Positions 1 through 11,561 are shown, counted from the first letter of the stretch. The stretch is 64,000 nucleotides of DNA from Microvelia longipes (GCA_018340805.1 JACMZG010001913.1:24422047-24486046); one strand, 5' to 3'. The notes: generated from the letters alone by a model not told the origin. Translations and numbers: made by a program.

Positions 1-223
1 AAAAAATATGACATAAAATGAAATCAAATGATAAAATTTAAAACATAACCTGACTTACAGTGTAGTCAAAGTAGGTATTTTTTTGTGTTACTTAAAAAAA
101 GGGATTTTTTGTTAAAAAGGAAGGTTGAAAGCATTGAGATTTTGGCGGTCTATCAACATGTGTTATACTACATCACTATTTGGTAAAAATAATATAGAAG
201 TTTTAAACATTAGAGAATCGTAC

Positions 224-484
224 CATCTGAATGATATCCTCTTCTTTGGATACAACTAGTAAACTGATATGTTCCTTTGAGTTCTGAATGAGCTGTATTA
301 CATATGAGTACGGTCTGTGTACAGTTGGCTCCCCGTTTACACCAAGTATTCGGTCACCTGTGGACAGACCAGCGTAAGCAGCAGGTGACCCAGGTCTTAC
401 TGATTTAACAAAGATCGTATCAAGTGATTCATCTCCTCGACCCTCCGATAGCCGCAGCCCCAGTAGTCTATCTCCAGCCAGCAC
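224..484 (-). CDS. RhoGAP19D: RhoGAP19D / ARHGAP21-23 family PDZ-domain exon (internal exon)
   Basis: This is an internal coding exon of 87 codons, phase 0 at both ends. Read on the minus strand it starts GTG-CTG-GCT after an AG acceptor (CT at 485-486 on the plus strand) and stops before a GT donor (AC at 222-223, read as gtacga). The peptide is a PDZ-domain body: D-T-I-F-V-K-S-V, then P-G-S-P-A-A-Y-A-G-L, then G-D-R-I-L-G-V-N-G-E, and a final helix Y-S-Y-V-I-Q-L-I-Q-N-S followed by E-E-D-I-I-Q. From family knowledge, the T-I-F-V-K, A-G-L-x-T-G-D-R-I and V-I-x-L-I-Q-N-S stretches are characteristic of ARHGAP21/23, large cytoplasmic Rho/Cdc42 GTPase-activating proteins with PDZ, PH and RhoGAP domains. 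The carboxylate-binding loop is on the preceding exon at 23669-23782. No domain after the PDZ is present; those exons should lie left of position 1. The open frame runs past the donor to a stop at 203, as expected for intron read-through. The symbol is by family resemblance, not a database match. Confidence 0.88.
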
Positions 485-486
485 CT

Positions 487-920
487 AGTCCACAGAAAAA
501 ATAAACACTAATTAGACACCAGCTTTTGAAAGAAAGCAATCTTATGTACAAAATTTAATCAAAGAATCTGATTAGAGCAAATATGAACTACTATTTAATA
601 AATTTAGAAAGAATAAAATCCTAAAACTCAGTATAGAATTTAGTCCAAGTTAGCTCAACAGAAAACCCAAATATAAGCAGAATTATAAGTTAGAGCAAAA
701 ATTACAAAGAAAAATATTGTATTCATAAAAAAAATTAGAGACCAAGATATTTTGTCATATATTAGTCTTAAACATAGTTACATGCGTGCTAAATCTAAAA
801 TTTATCCCAACATTTTTTGAACATTTTTTTACTATGATTTTTCAAAATTTTTGCTTACTGACGTTATAAAAATAGTTATTTGTGTAACTAGGTAGGAAAA
901 TGGAATATTACTGACTAGTA
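487..920. other. Intronic, AT-rich, nothing recognised
   Basis: Low-complexity A/T-rich sequence with no open frame, repeat unit or inverted repeat that I could see. Confidence 0.5.
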
Positions 921-954
921 TCGAAGTTAGCCCCCGAGCCGAAGGCGAGGGTGT

Positions 955-1080
955 GCTACGCTACCTAAACTATCTGCGGAGGCGAAGCCGAGGCAGGTAA
1001 TTTTAATTTTAACTGACGAGGCGAAGCCGAGTAAGGTAATATATAATTTGACTGAAGAGGCAAAGCCGAGGAAGGCAAAT
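955..1080. repeat. Short tandem repeat with GGCGAAGCC hairpin core
   Basis: Three diverged units of about 40-48 bp, each carrying GAGGCGAAGCCGAG or a one-base variant followed by (t)aaggtaat. The GGC-GAA-GCC core can fold as a hairpin with a GAA loop. The exact 7-mer GCGAAGC is at 982-988 and 1021-1027, and the third unit has GCAAAGC. The same 7-mer recurs in the 41640-42580 array and in family C ends. Confidence 0.7.
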
Positions 1081-1149
1081 ATAAGAGTCAGTAATGTTTC
1101 CTTTCCTGCCTTGTTCACACAATATTTTATCTGCGAAACAGTAATAAAA

Positions 1150-1500
1150 TCAAAACTAGCATTATTGAAAAACTTATTACGTTTGTATAATGTTCAAATT
1201 TACATTTTCTTTGACTGATAACACAGACCTTATCATCGAGAAAGTTGACCACAGAGTAGCGCTCGATTTTGTTTTTGACACTTTTTTTAAATACGCTAAC
1301 ACAACGTTTCACTTACGTTCTTTACTTTTTTTTCTCATAGCACCAATCTTTGAACACTTCATATGCTTTGAGATACCCTACTTCCTGATTTGCCGGGTAG
1401 AAGGCTCTCTTGGCATTTGTAGCTATTTCCAAAATATCCGGCGGGGTATGTTCGAAAAGTTCGTCTATATCTTCGACGATATTTATCACAAAACGCCATA
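1150..1500 (-). pseudogene. Degenerate Crypton-like tyrosine recombinase, N-terminal part
   Basis: Two coding-like pieces follow each other on the minus strand in different frames. The first (about 1500-1345) reads T-P-P-D-I-L-E-I-A, then a K-R-A-F-Y-P-A stretch, then Y-L-K-A-Y-E-V-F-K-D-W-C-Y-E-K-K-K and stops. The second (about 1322-1190) reads N-V-V-L-A-Y-L-K-K-V-S-K-T-K, then T-L-W-S-T-F-S-M-I-R-S-V-L. From memory, the order P-x-E-I-L-E-x-A / Y-x-x-x-Y-x-x-F-x-x-W / E-N-V-x-L-A-Y / S-T-L-W-S-x-Y-S-M-L is the N-terminal, SAM-like part of the tyrosine recombinases in Crypton-type transposons and their relatives. The catalytic R-H-R-Y half is missing, and a stop plus at least one indel separates the pieces, so this is a dead fragment. 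The similar strings near 1088-1120 and 1810-1840 (cagtaatg...ttcctgcc) may mark its borders. A domesticated exon is unlikely because of the breaks. Open frames at 1190-1501 (plus) and 1127-1312 (minus) are shadows. Confidence 0.6.
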
Positions 1501-1889
1501 AAATCTTTAAACTAACTTTTAAACTGTATTAAATACGGGTTCGTATGAAAAAGTAGTAAATGACTTGACAAAAAAAGATAAGATTGAACCCAAGACAAAA
1601 AGTGTTGCCTTTAATGTAATCAATAAAATTTATTTCTAATTAAAGATTTACATTACAAATTGTTTTATTTTAATTAGTTAAATAATGTAATTATTCATTA
1701 TATAAATGATTAAATAAATTCAATAGGCTTTTTATTAACTAATCATGTTTACAAAATTATCTAATTACCAGCCGATCTGGGAAATACTACTTTCTCGCCT
1801 AAAATTAGTTCAGTAATGCTTCATTTTCCTGCCGTGAGCAGATAAAAATATTTTTTGGTTAAAATCAGTAAAGGTGTAACACAACTACA

Positions 1890-2060
1890 CCTAATACTGA
1901 TTTTTGTAAAAAGTTTCAACCCTCGAACAACGATAATAACAGACACACACACATACAGACAGACAACTTAGTGAAATTAATAATTTATGTGACATCCCAG
2001 TTTCGGATTATTTTGCAATTACAATACTTTTCCTATATACCTACGGTATAAATGAAGAAA
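1890..2060 (-). mobile_element. Family B element end
   Basis: Contains aacgataataacagacacac, a short CA tract, and atacttttcctatatacctacggtataaatga. Its reverse complement is the same left end seen near 13365, 36280, 47690 and 49315. No coding sequence. Confidence 0.6.
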
Positions 2061-2224
2061 AGAAAAAAAACTACATCTTTAATTATTTTCTTAAATTCAG
2101 GTCGTTCAAAACCAATAATAAATTATTCAATAAATAGTTAGGAGCTATTTAAGTCAAAATACATAAAAAACATTTGTTAGGTCACCAAAACAGTTTTTAG
2201 AATAATTTATTAATTGTTTAGTAA

Positions 2225-2300
2225 CAATATAAATATGTATCATATGATACTACCGAGTTTTGCACGATAGTAATATTTGACACAACTAAAGCGGGCCAAT
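2225..2300. repeat. Dispersed repeat, copy 1 (second copy near 34890)
   Basis: The string tgatactaccgagttttgca with flanking acaatataaatat and a nearby ggcca recurs at about 34890-34970. Identity outside that core is partial. Confidence 0.5.
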
Positions 2301-2552
2301 GAATATGCAATGAGTGTAGTGCAGTTACAGCATAATGAGCAATTAGATGTTGATGGGGTAGTCTAACTATACGCCTAAAATAGAATATGGAGATTTGATG
2401 TAAACAGGTTAACTATGGCCCTGTAAATCCTATGAACAAGTGAATTTTATAAGAAATAATTCATAAATCTTATAGTCCAAGACCCGGACCTGAAAAAAAA
2501 TGGGACCAATTTTGTACTACTTCGAACCAAATTTTTCAAAATGTATACCTTA

Positions 2553-3136
2553 CATTATGAAGGAAGCATATTCAGCTTATCCAGAGTAGAGCCCTTATTA
2601 TAATTGCGCATGCTCAAAATTTTAGAAAATCACACAAATTTCATTTTTCTTGAAATAAGTGGTCTCCAGTAGGTCTTGTGCAACATATGAAGAGAATATT
2701 TTTAAAGGTGATAAAATGATCAATAAAACGACTGTTTAATCATAAAAATGGGACTACAACCAAAGTTATGACTCTTTTAAAAACACAAAAAAGTTATTAC
2801 TTTATGCAAAGTCAGCGAATTTCTTTGAAAAGATTGAATTTTTGTGCATTATTTTGGCACTTAAGAAATGTCATAATTTGAATTGTAGTTTCCCGATTTT
2901 TACAAAAAAAACCCCGTTTTATAGGAAATTTCATTAGCTTTAAAAAATGTTCTGTTCATGTTTTGCACACGACCTACAGGGAACCACTTATTGTAGGAAA
3001 ACTGAAATTTTTGCGATTTTCTAATATCATGAGCGTGCGCATTCATATATGAATGATATGATGTGAATTAAATGAATGATATGATATGAAAATGAATAAT
3101 ATGATATGATATGAATGATATATATTCCTTCATAAT
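2553..3136. mobile_element. Foldback element with about 250-bp imperfect inverted arms
   Basis: Left arm begins attatgaaggaa and includes gaaataagtggtctccagta. The right arm, reverse-complemented, reads attatgaaggaa and caataagtggttccctgta in the same order. The arms meet near 2800-2865 around a short loop. The right arm also has a local run of gaatgatatgat-type repeats at 3050-3120. No open frame, consistent with a non-autonomous foldback or MITE-like element. Confidence 0.65.
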
Positions 3137-3199
3137 TTAAAGCACAGTTTCAGGAAAATTTAGTTTGAATTACATTTTCTAGGCCAAGCTCAGAATATT

Positions 3200-4077
3200 A
3201 TGACGTAAAAAAACATTCCTGTGCCCCAGGACTTAATAAATTTTATATGATTTTTTTTTGGAATTCTTAAAAATAAAATAGCTGCGATAATTTAAAAATT
3301 TTGCTAAGTCAGCATATGAACCAGCCCCTGGATTAAATCGCCAGACTTTCTTGATCTACAGTCTTGTAAATCAAAAGTATTGAACTAAAATTGAGTCTTG
3401 AAACACACAAGAGAACTGGCAAAAACACAACAAAGTTAGTTGTTTGGTCAACAGTTACCAAATAGAGAAGTGCAACTAGTGATCTTCAATATCTTAATTG
3501 TATCAAAATAATGAACTTCGCGCCCTCCGACCTTACAGAATAAGTTAACACAATATTCAATAAAAATAACTATTTAAAATCCTTACATTTCAATAAACAG
3601 ACATCGTTATTTTGAGCCTTTTTTTAAAAAATAAACTATTTTAAAAGAAATAAACATGGCAATAAAAAGTTAAAGAAAAAAATAATATGTTTGCCTTTAA
3701 AGAAAGAGTTTGGTAGATTTAAATGGTAGAGGTTGTTTTTTGGATGTAAATAAGTATATAAATGAAACTGTAGTAAAACTACATCTACTCTAGTATTTTA
3801 AAATAGAATACTTCCAAGAGTTTTGTAAGCGTTTATAGCACAGGAGTTAATAACAAGTAGATTCAATTTAATATAGTACATGAAATAGATTTTAGCGAAT
3901 TTTTTTAAAATTATATAAGCGTAAAAAATTACCTCCTCCACCATGTTAAAAATCTGGTAACCATCTCTTTAAGTATTTTAAGTGGCAGTATCGACTTATT
4001 CGATTTATTCTTATTCGACTTATATTAAAATATTATACTTATAATCAGGGACTGACTTTATTATTTACTATATAATA

Positions 4078-4080
<3 letters not shown>
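3200..4080. other. Intronic, nothing recognised
   Basis: AT-rich, with no open frame of note. A weak tRNA-like string around 3310-3390 was considered and not accepted. Confidence 0.4.

Positions 4081-4081
<1 letters not shown>

Positions 4082-4170
<89 letters not shown>
4082..4170. repeat. (TA)n microsatellite
   Basis: Almost pure TA dinucleotide tract of about 90 bp. Confidence 0.95.
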
Positions 4171-4171
<1 letters not shown>

Positions 4172-4329
4172 TTATTCGATTCAGCGCCTAAAAACCGAAA
4201 ACGACGCCATACTCAAAATGTTATATTAATAAAAAATTCAGAATATGTTGTATACCGACCATATTACAGTTTTTACGTTTATTTACCACGGCTTTTCGTC
4301 GGTTATATTGAGTAGTCGTATTGACTTTA

Positions 4330-4460
4330 AACCGGTTTCATTAAACCGGTTGGCTGTTCGGGAACAGCCAAGGTTCATTAAATGATGTTTTCTTGTGTTG
4401 TAAAGGGCCCTGATGAAGAATTTGTAGATAAATTCAATGTGTTGGCCAGAAAGAAATAAA
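4330..4460 (+). ncRNA. Degenerate hammerhead-like / Penelope-type motif region
   Basis: CTGATGA at 4410-4416 is followed by a perfect hairpin GAATTT...AAATTC (4418-4435). The expected GAAA box is replaced by aatg. Upstream are two copies of TTAAACCGGTT and a ggctgttcgggaacagcc hairpin. CTGANGA, stem, then GAAA is the hammerhead ribozyme core known from Penelope-like elements. Here the second box is lost, so it would be inactive if it ever was one. Confidence 0.3.
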
Positions 4461-4530
4461 TACATAGTTTTTATGTAAAGCTGTGCTTTTATTCATCCCG
4501 AAATTGGTGAAGCGCGTGTGTGAGTAGAGT

Positions 4531-4535
4531 ATATA

Positions 4536-4587
<52 letters not shown>
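4531..4587. repeat. (TA)n microsatellite, probably inside a family C relic
   Basis: TA tract followed by ttggaatcactagcccaagtg and aatcgatctgccg...ttacccgaacaacctc, the strings that border TA tracts in other family C copies. Confidence 0.7.
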
Positions 4588-4593
<6 letters not shown>

Positions 4594-4619
4594 TTGGAAT
4601 CACTAGCCCAAGTGAAATC

Positions 4620-5785
4620 GATCTGCCGTGTTTCTCCACTCCCGTTACCCGAACAACCTCAACTCAAATTCGCAAATTTCTGATGAAAATTCGGCTAATG
4701 TTAAAAAACATGAGAGAGAGATTTAAACCCGTGTTAGGAATGAAAGGTTAATTATATGAAGTAAATTAAAATATTTAAAGAGGGTCAACTGCAAGCCAAT
4801 AAACAGGAGAGACGCAGCCAGGAAAAGCAGGCGTGGGTGTGCTGGGACCCCAGCCAACACACTCAATAAACTCTAGACAACGTAATAATAACTACTCCAC
4901 ATATACGCGTAAATAGTTACGCATGCAAAACCCATAAATTTCAAACATAATAAAAATAGAGATTTTAAAATGCTATTTGAAGCACACAAATAGTCCCCTT
5001 TGACATCCATTTTCAATTTCCAGCTTCAAATTTAGTAAAATGTAGCTCCAACAAGACAATAAATATCCAAATTTAAAATTGTTAAAATTGTTTATTGCGT
5101 TTCATTTGCGTCATTTATTCACTTGTAAACTTCCGCAGGTCAATAAAATGGTGTAAAATTTTAACACATGTTCAATATTTTTATACAATATTATAATAAT
5201 TATACTCTATTATGTAGTATAAAGGCCAACGACAAACGAACTTTTTCGAATATTGTAAATAATGAAAAACTTCAGTGTAGATATTAGTCTTTTTTTACAT
5301 TTTATTACGAAGCAATTAAAAATAATTGATCGATTTTTTAAAATTTAAGATCACATTACGAGTTTAGCCTCTAAAAAGTACCCTTAGGTTAATTTCAGTG
5401 AAGTAATATGTTATAATTAATTACAGCATACAAAAGTTTGTCAATCATTACTGAAAATTTTTATCTTCTAAGAAATAAACAGAAAAAACATTTAATTAGT
5501 TTTAGCAGGCTTGTCTTATAATTTTACCCGACCTCAGAGGCTGATGGAAATACGTCACAGGCTCCTCCCCCAGAAAATTTATGAGAACTTGGAGACTTCA
5601 ATAAGTTCACTCACCACTCTGATGGATCAGTGGTGATAGCAATATTAAAACCCTCTTACTTCTCTTACGTTATGAGTCCTATATAATACGTTATGAGCGC
5701 TAATAGGAGCAACTGGTCTACTTTCTTTCTCCTTATAAACCAACCATAGACCCTCCAACAAACCAGTGGATTCTTAGTAAATCCA
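4620..5785. other. Intronic, nothing recognised
   Basis: AT-rich sequence with no credible open frame and no internal repeat seen. Confidence 0.4.
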
Positions 5786-5787
5786 CA

Positions 5788-5788
<1 letters not shown>

Positions 5789-5826
<38 letters not shown>

Positions 5827-5846
5827 TATATATATATATATATATA
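5789..5846. repeat. (TA)n microsatellite
   Basis: TA tract with two phase slips ending in acacatac. The long minus-strand open frame over it is a product of the simple repeat. Confidence 0.9.
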
Positions 5847-5884
5847 CACATACATATTTATTTATTTTAAAGCCAATTTTAGTT

Positions 5885-6062
5885 GACATGAATCTATCAC
5901 AATGCTTTAACCAATATATTAAAATATTATTAAGTAAAGAAGCGAAAATAAAGATTTTTTTTAAGGTTTTAGCGAATTTTCGAAGAAAAAATGAGCTTGG
6001 AGTTATGAAGGGAGTAGGGGTAGAGGTAGGATTTTTTGGAAGCGCGGACTCATTGACCAAGA

Positions 6063-6093
<31 letters not shown>

Positions 6094-6380
6094 TATATAT
6101 ATATATATATATATAACATATGCATATGGAGCACGATAACACATAGAAAGCTTTTTAGGATGGAAACAAAACTTGCCCTATGGCGAGAAGATGGCGGGTT
6201 TACGAAGCCTAGAGGCGAGATTCACCGCGAAGCGGCCTATTTAATGGCGATTCGTTAAATTAAAAAAATTCATAACCAATAACAATAAAAAAACTAAACA
6301 AAACTACCACCTTCTGAACGGACAGGGGACCCGCGAAGCAGCCGAGCCGCGAAGCGGCCAAGTGTCGAAGACCCCTGTTT
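5885..6380 (+). mobile_element. Family C element with (TA)n core
   Basis: Order: agcgaattttcgaagaaaaaatg, then a gggagtaggggtagaggtagg purine block, the TA core at 6063-6115, then atggagcacgataac, and at the end ccgcgaagcggcc (6216, 6350) followed by cgaagacccctgttttgttt. The same order occurs at 25735-26315 and 40025-40830. No coding sequence. The GC-rich hairpins near the end and the microsatellite core recall Helentron-associated interspersed elements, but I cannot confirm that class. Confidence 0.6.
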
Positions 6381-6384
6381 TGTT

Positions 6385-7070
6385 TAAGCCAATTATTAAA
6401 AAAAAATACCAAAAGTTTATTGAAGTTAATAATAATTATTTTTTTAATTTGGGGAATATTCCATACGAAAAAGTAAAATTAGTCTGTTCAGAAAAGGAAT
6501 TTCTAAAATAATTTTCCATCACTCGTTCATTCTAAATAAGAAACAACTTATAAAAAATCTATTTTCGCGAGTTCTAAAGTTAAATACCTTTGATTATAAA
6601 AAAAAGATTTAATAAAAACAAAACAAAAATAATATCAGACAGCTCCAGAGCGTTGGCTGTCTGTTTTATATCAGAAGGGGAAGAAACTAAATAACAAACC
6701 AAAACGGGTAACGAGAAACCTATGAAAAACATGTCTAACAAGACGATTCTTAGAGGTTATAACATAGACATTCAGGTAAAACATCTTTTTAGCTTATTTA
6801 TTTGGTTTAATAAGATCATCATCAGCACCTGTACGATCCATAGACATAAATTAGACTAATTCAATCCAATGAGCATTTAAATGAATTTAATTTCTCCAAC
6901 AAATTGTCCGTAACTTGGGCGCCAAGATAAATTAAAATTTCTCTTTGAATTTCTCTGAAATACAGGTTTTAATTTATAATCAATAACCAAGTATGCGAGA
7001 AAAGCGAGCTGAAGAAGAAGTTTACGTATTTAATTCAAATTAATGCATTTTTGTATATATTTTTTTGTAA
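6385..7070. other. Intronic, nothing recognised
   Basis: AT-rich, no open frame, no repeat seen. Confidence 0.4.

Positions 7071-7073
<3 letters not shown>

Positions 7074-7142
<69 letters not shown>
7074..7142. repeat. (TA)n microsatellite
   Basis: TA tract of about 70 bp with one slip. Confidence 0.93.
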
Positions 7143-7143
<1 letters not shown>

Positions 7144-7154
7144 ATAGAAAAATA

Positions 7155-7215
7155 TTGTATTTACACTTTTCGATTCAAACCCGAGGATTCATCACAATTG
7201 TCTGCTTCAGGCATT
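7155..7215 (-). ncRNA. Hammerhead-like motif, weak
   Basis: On the minus strand TGATGA (7194-7189) is followed by AATCC-TC-GGGTT, which can pair, and then by a CGAAAA box. It is one of several such motifs in the window. The flanking stems were not established. Confidence 0.25.
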
Positions 7216-7378
7216 TTATGATGTTTTAAGCGCTTGCACTTGCGACGGCACTCATGCTGTCTAAGTGTGTTTGTGTCTATATCACGCATAACTCTCACTG
7301 TGTATATGCTACACAGTTAATAAATTTGTAATATGTCTAGTTCTAAGCTAATTCTAATTTTATTTGAAGCCCGATTTT

Positions 7379-7633
7379 AACGTCATCTGAAGTGAACGAT
7401 TTTTAACGTGCCGAAATAACGTCATCTGAAGTGAACGATTTTAACATTGTAGGTGCCCAAATAACGTCATCTGAAGTGAACGATTTTAACATTGTAGGTG
7501 CCCAAATAACGTCATCTGAAGTGAACGATTTTAACATTGTAGGTGCCCAAATAACGTCATCTGAAGTGAACGATTTTAACATTGTAAGTGCCCAAATAAC
7601 GTCATCTGAAGTGAACGATTTTAAACGATGTTT
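7379..7633. repeat. 45-bp minisatellite, about 6 copies
   Basis: Unit begins AACGTCATCTGAAGTGAACG and continues attttaacattgtaggtgcccaaat. The first unit is about 39 bp, the next four 45 bp, and the last is partial. The unit is a multiple of three, so it gives an artificial open frame with a 15-residue repeat. Confidence 0.9.
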
Positions 7634-7639
7634 GCGAAT

Positions 7640-8190
7640 TGCGTCGTTATTAACGCCTGCTTAGAACCAAAGATAATTCACTTTATGTACAAATCCCCAC
7701 TCATAGCAAAGAACTAATGCTATAAGGAGGGATAAATTCACTTTTTATTCTTTTTTATTAAAAGAAACTTTTTCAAGAAAAAAATTGTCTTGCAGAATTA
7801 TTCAAGGATGATAGGAGAACAAATGTTTTCAAAAGAACATTAAAAAATCAACACATATTTTTTATTTGCAAGGAGTTGTGCTTCAACCACTGCAATGAAA
7901 TATGATGAACGTAGTATTTCAAATGAGTATAAATAAGAATGACTTAATGTGTCAAAAGCTAAAGATAAATGAAACAGGATTTCATACGTGTTTTTGGTTT
8001 CTTCTAAGGCAGGATACATCTTAACAATAATGTAATCAGCTAATCTACTATTAGCTACGTTTTACTATCTGCTAATATGGGTGTAGAAGGTCATAGCTAA
8101 AAATGGCACACCCTTTGTCAAGTGTCTACGTTTCAGTATTAACAGTTCCATACAAAACTGTCTCTTAATGTATGGATGAATGTGCATTTT
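7640..8190. other. Intronic, nothing recognised
   Basis: AT-rich, no feature seen. Confidence 0.4.
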
Positions 8191-8194
8191 TTAA

Positions 8195-8782
8195 TTCACA
8201 GTTCTCAAGATAAGAAGGTGTCAGAATATGTTTTTCAATGTGTGGACAAAACTCAAAATAAGAAGGTGTCAGAAGGAGTGGATAAATGAGCATTTTTAAT
8301 GCACAGCTCTCAAACTCAAAATAAGAAGGTGTCAGAATGAGTGGATAAATGAGCATTTTTAATGCACAGTTCTCAAACTCAAAATAAGAAGGTGTCAGAA
8401 TGAGTGGATAAATGAGCATTTTTAATGCACAGTTCTCAAACTCAAAATAAGAAGGTGTCAGAATGAGTGGATAAATGAGCATTTTTATGCACAGTTAAAC
8501 TCAAAATAAGAAGTGTCAGAATGAGTGGATAAATGAGCATTTTAATGCACAGCTCTCAAACTCAAAATAAGAAGGTGTCAGAATGAGTGGATAAATGAGC
8601 ATTTTTAATGCACAGTTCTCAAACTCAAAATAGGTGTCAGAATGAGTGGATAAATGAGCATTTTTAATGCACAGCTCTCAAACTCAAAATAAGAAGGTGT
8701 CAGAATGAGTGGATAAATGAGCATTTTTAATGCACAGCTCTCAAACTCAAAATAAGAAGGTGTCAGAATGAGTGGATAACAA
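8195..8782. repeat. 63-bp minisatellite, about 9-10 copies
   Basis: Unit contains aagaaggtgtcagaatgagt, ggataaatgagcattttta and atgcacagttctcaaactca. Two copies lack bases inside short homopolymers. The 21-residue repeat seen in translation is a consequence of the unit length. Confidence 0.9.
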
Positions 8783-8789
8783 AAGAAAT

Positions 8790-9790
8790 CCTTAAAAACA
8801 AAAAGAAACAAAACAAAAAGAAATCCTTAAAAAATGTCCTAGAAAATATCCTGATAATTTGGCATTACTATTTTTACAATTCCTAGGAGGGGGGGGGGGA
8901 ATTTTACAGGTGAAGTAAACAAAAACTGTATCAAAAAATTACAACATAAGGATTAGATAAATACAGTTTAATAACAAGATAATATACTTAGATATTCTGT
9001 AAAACAATATAATTTGATACCATGATATCAAAGCGAAATTGTAATTTACTGTATAAGATTTCTTTAACATAAAATTAATTTAAAAGCTATCAAACGCAGT
9101 TTTACAAGTAACATATTTATCAAAAGAAATTTAAATACATAAATGCATTTTTTCAGTCCACTTAAAAAAATTGATTAAATACGAAAGTTTCAGTCCCTTT
9201 TAAAGGAATGATTACGTTAAAATCGATCCAATATCATAGTTCAACAAAATCAAAGTGAAGTAGTTTTGTATAGAAGTAATGCTTAAGAAAGATTGTAGAG
9301 TTCAATATAAATTTATTTATATTAAATTTAAAGATTAATAAGAAATTTATATTAAACTTAATACAAGATAAATTGGTGACTAGATAAATTTAAGTTATCT
9401 CAATTTATTAAAGGTAAACTTAATGTCTTGATTAAAACTGTTATATGATAAGAAAATACATTTAAAAACTAATATATTATCAATAATATATTAAAATGAT
9501 ACTTATTGTTAATATAATATACTTATTATAAATTATCATACATTATTATCATTATACATATTATATTATATGTTATGAAGTAAAATTTCTTCAAACATCG
9601 TTGATTATATACTAAATAAAAAATAAAATTACTATTAAAATGTATGACACTGGATGAGACGTAATAAATTGCCTCAATTTTGCATTATAACTATATTTTG
9701 CCTTCTTTAGCCTTCATGAATACAAGGCATATTCATGTTAAATATTAATTTAATTTAAACAAATAATTTAATAGTATCAATTATAATGGA
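8790..9790. other. Intronic, AT-rich; short poly-G run
   Basis: No open frame. A run of G lies at about 8887-8899. The rest is very AT-rich, with short runs like atattaaa. Confidence 0.4.
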
Positions 9791-9795
9791 GACAA

Positions 9796-10104
9796 ATAGT
9801 AACAGCAAAAATAAAATTAATATGGTATATCAAAATAATATACTTATTATACATTATCATATATTATTATACATTATAATTATGTTTATTATATACTACA
9901 TTATAAATGTAATTAATATATTATATCAATATAATATACTTGTGTAATATAAATACTAACAGCGAAAATAAAATTAATATGGTATATCAATATAATATAC
10001 TTATTATACATTATAATATATTATTAAACATTATAATTATGATTATTATATACTATATTATAAATGTAATTAATATATTATATCAATATAATATACTTGT
10101 GTGT
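9796..10104. repeat. Tandem duplication of a ~158-bp AT-rich unit
   Basis: The segment 9796-9954, starting taacagcaaaaataaaatta, is repeated at 9957-10104 with a few substitutions. Both copies end ttatatcaatataatatact followed by tgtg. Confidence 0.8.
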
Positions 10105-10393
10105 GTCTGTGTCTGCATAATACTACATGAAAAACAGTTTAAGGCACAGAAGAGACTAGATTCCATTTGATTAAATTTAACTATAATTCAGGTAGCATAT
10201 TCAGTTAAATTAAGCTTATTCATATTAAAAAAATTCTATAAATTGCGTCTGATAAAATTATTATACGTCGGTTATTAAATTTAATTAGTAAATTAGTAAA
10301 CTTAACGATCAATGACGTTTTAAAAGAATTCTGAAATGCATCAAAAAATTAATTAATTAATAATAACAATATCTTTATTTCACAAAATTAATA

Positions 10394-10823
10394 AATTACA
10401 AAATATAGTAAAAATAAATACATTTCACATTTTTATTTATCGCTCTGTTTTAGTTTTGTTTAAATAAATTATTTTTATTTACAATAAATGTGGTAATTTA
10501 TGAAAACCTGCTTCATTTCTACGTCTCCAAAAAGCAATACTGCTTGAACCTGGAGATGTAGTTTAAGTTATTAAATATTTATATTTTTTACTTTACCTAA
10601 AAATTATATGCCCGTTATTATTATATAAATTTAAAGCTATCATTTTACTGATTATTCTTTTTTATGTTTCAAATTAGTATTATTTTAGTTTTGATGAAAG
10701 TAATTATTTATTTTTAGTTACTTTATAATCATATTACAAAATATAGTAAAAATAAATACATTTCACATTTTTATTTATCGCTCTGTTTTAGTTTTATTTT
10801 TATTTACAATAAATGTGGTAATT
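10394..10823. repeat. Direct repeat pair of about 100 bp
   Basis: 10394-10503 and 10734-10823 share attacaaaatatagtaaaaa through atttatcgctctgttttagt to acaataaatgtggtaatt. The second copy lacks about 15 bp. The intervening 230 bp are unrelated. Confidence 0.8.
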
Positions 10824-10960
10824 AAGTTGCAAATAATTAGTATAAATACACCGTGAGCTAAGATAATAAAAGAAACACACTTACACATTCGCAAAGACAC
10901 ACAAACCACACAAAGACAAACTCAAAAAGTAAGAGGTCTTAGAAAAAAACTGAAACGAAT

Positions 10961-11168
10961 AATAACTAGAATAAAATGACTTATAGCTCTATATCACAAT
11001 AAAAAACAGCGTATCACTTAATGGTAGCTTACCATTATGTAAGCATATTAAGTGTATTAAATGTATGTAACCATTAAGTGTTAGCATATTACCAATGGTA
11101 AGCTACCATTAAGTGATACGCTGTTCTTTTATTGTGATATAGAACTATAAGTTATTTTATTCTAGTTC
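10961..11168. mobile_element. Palindromic foldback element, ~75-bp arms
   Basis: The left arm (aactagaataaaatgactta ... gtatcacttaatggtagctt accatt) is matched almost exactly by the reverse complement of 11094-11168. The loop is about 55 bp and contains a second small inverted pair (taagcatatta...). No coding sequence. Confidence 0.8.
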
Positions 11169-11274
11169 TATAAGAGAAGTAGTGAAACCAAAGAGTTTTT
11201 GTTGATACGGAGAGCGCAAGTTTCATAATTGTAGTTCACAATATTTGTATAAATGAGAAATGACGTATGGGCAC

Positions 11275-11462
11275 CTAAGACAAAAACAAGACAATATCAT
11301 GAACAGAGTAATAAAATAAGTATCTCCACTGATTTACTGTGCTTATTTTAAACAATACATCAGTGGAGAGACTTATTTTATTATTCTGATCTTGATGAAC
11401 TCCTCTGGCGCTCATACTTCGAATCCTAATATATAATATATAAGATATTGTCTTAAGCAACA
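11275..11462. mobile_element. Family E foldback (TCTCCAC arms)
   Basis: Outer pair: gacaatatc near 11290 with gatattgtc at 11442-11450. Inner pair: ataaaataagtatctccactga with cagtggagagacttatttta. The TCTCCAC string inside A/T-rich arms is shared with the foldbacks at 14508, 33522 and 34541. Confidence 0.65.
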
Positions 11463-11561
11463 ACAGCAGAAAATGACGTGAATTTGTTTTATAACTTTAT
11501 CAGTCTACGCTCAATCACAACAATTTCCTCAAACTATTTCGGCAAACCAAAACAAGAGATC

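Noticed and set aside
1190..1501. 103-codon plus-strand ORF
   Set aside because: It is antisense to the Crypton-like relic, whose minus-strand motifs are recognisable.
3300..3395. tRNA or SINE head
   Set aside because: Only a loose box-B-like string and no box A at the right distance.
5665..6144. 159-codon ORF with Tyr-Ile runs
   Set aside because: It reads through two (TA)n tracts inside a family C element. The same applies to frames at 11839-12096, 12553-12760, 17558-17950 and 19706-20113.
7431..8811. Repeat-protein ORFs (15- and 21-residue repeats)
   Set aside because: They arise because 45-bp and 63-bp minisatellite units are multiples of three. Neighbouring units break the frame and there is no gene context.
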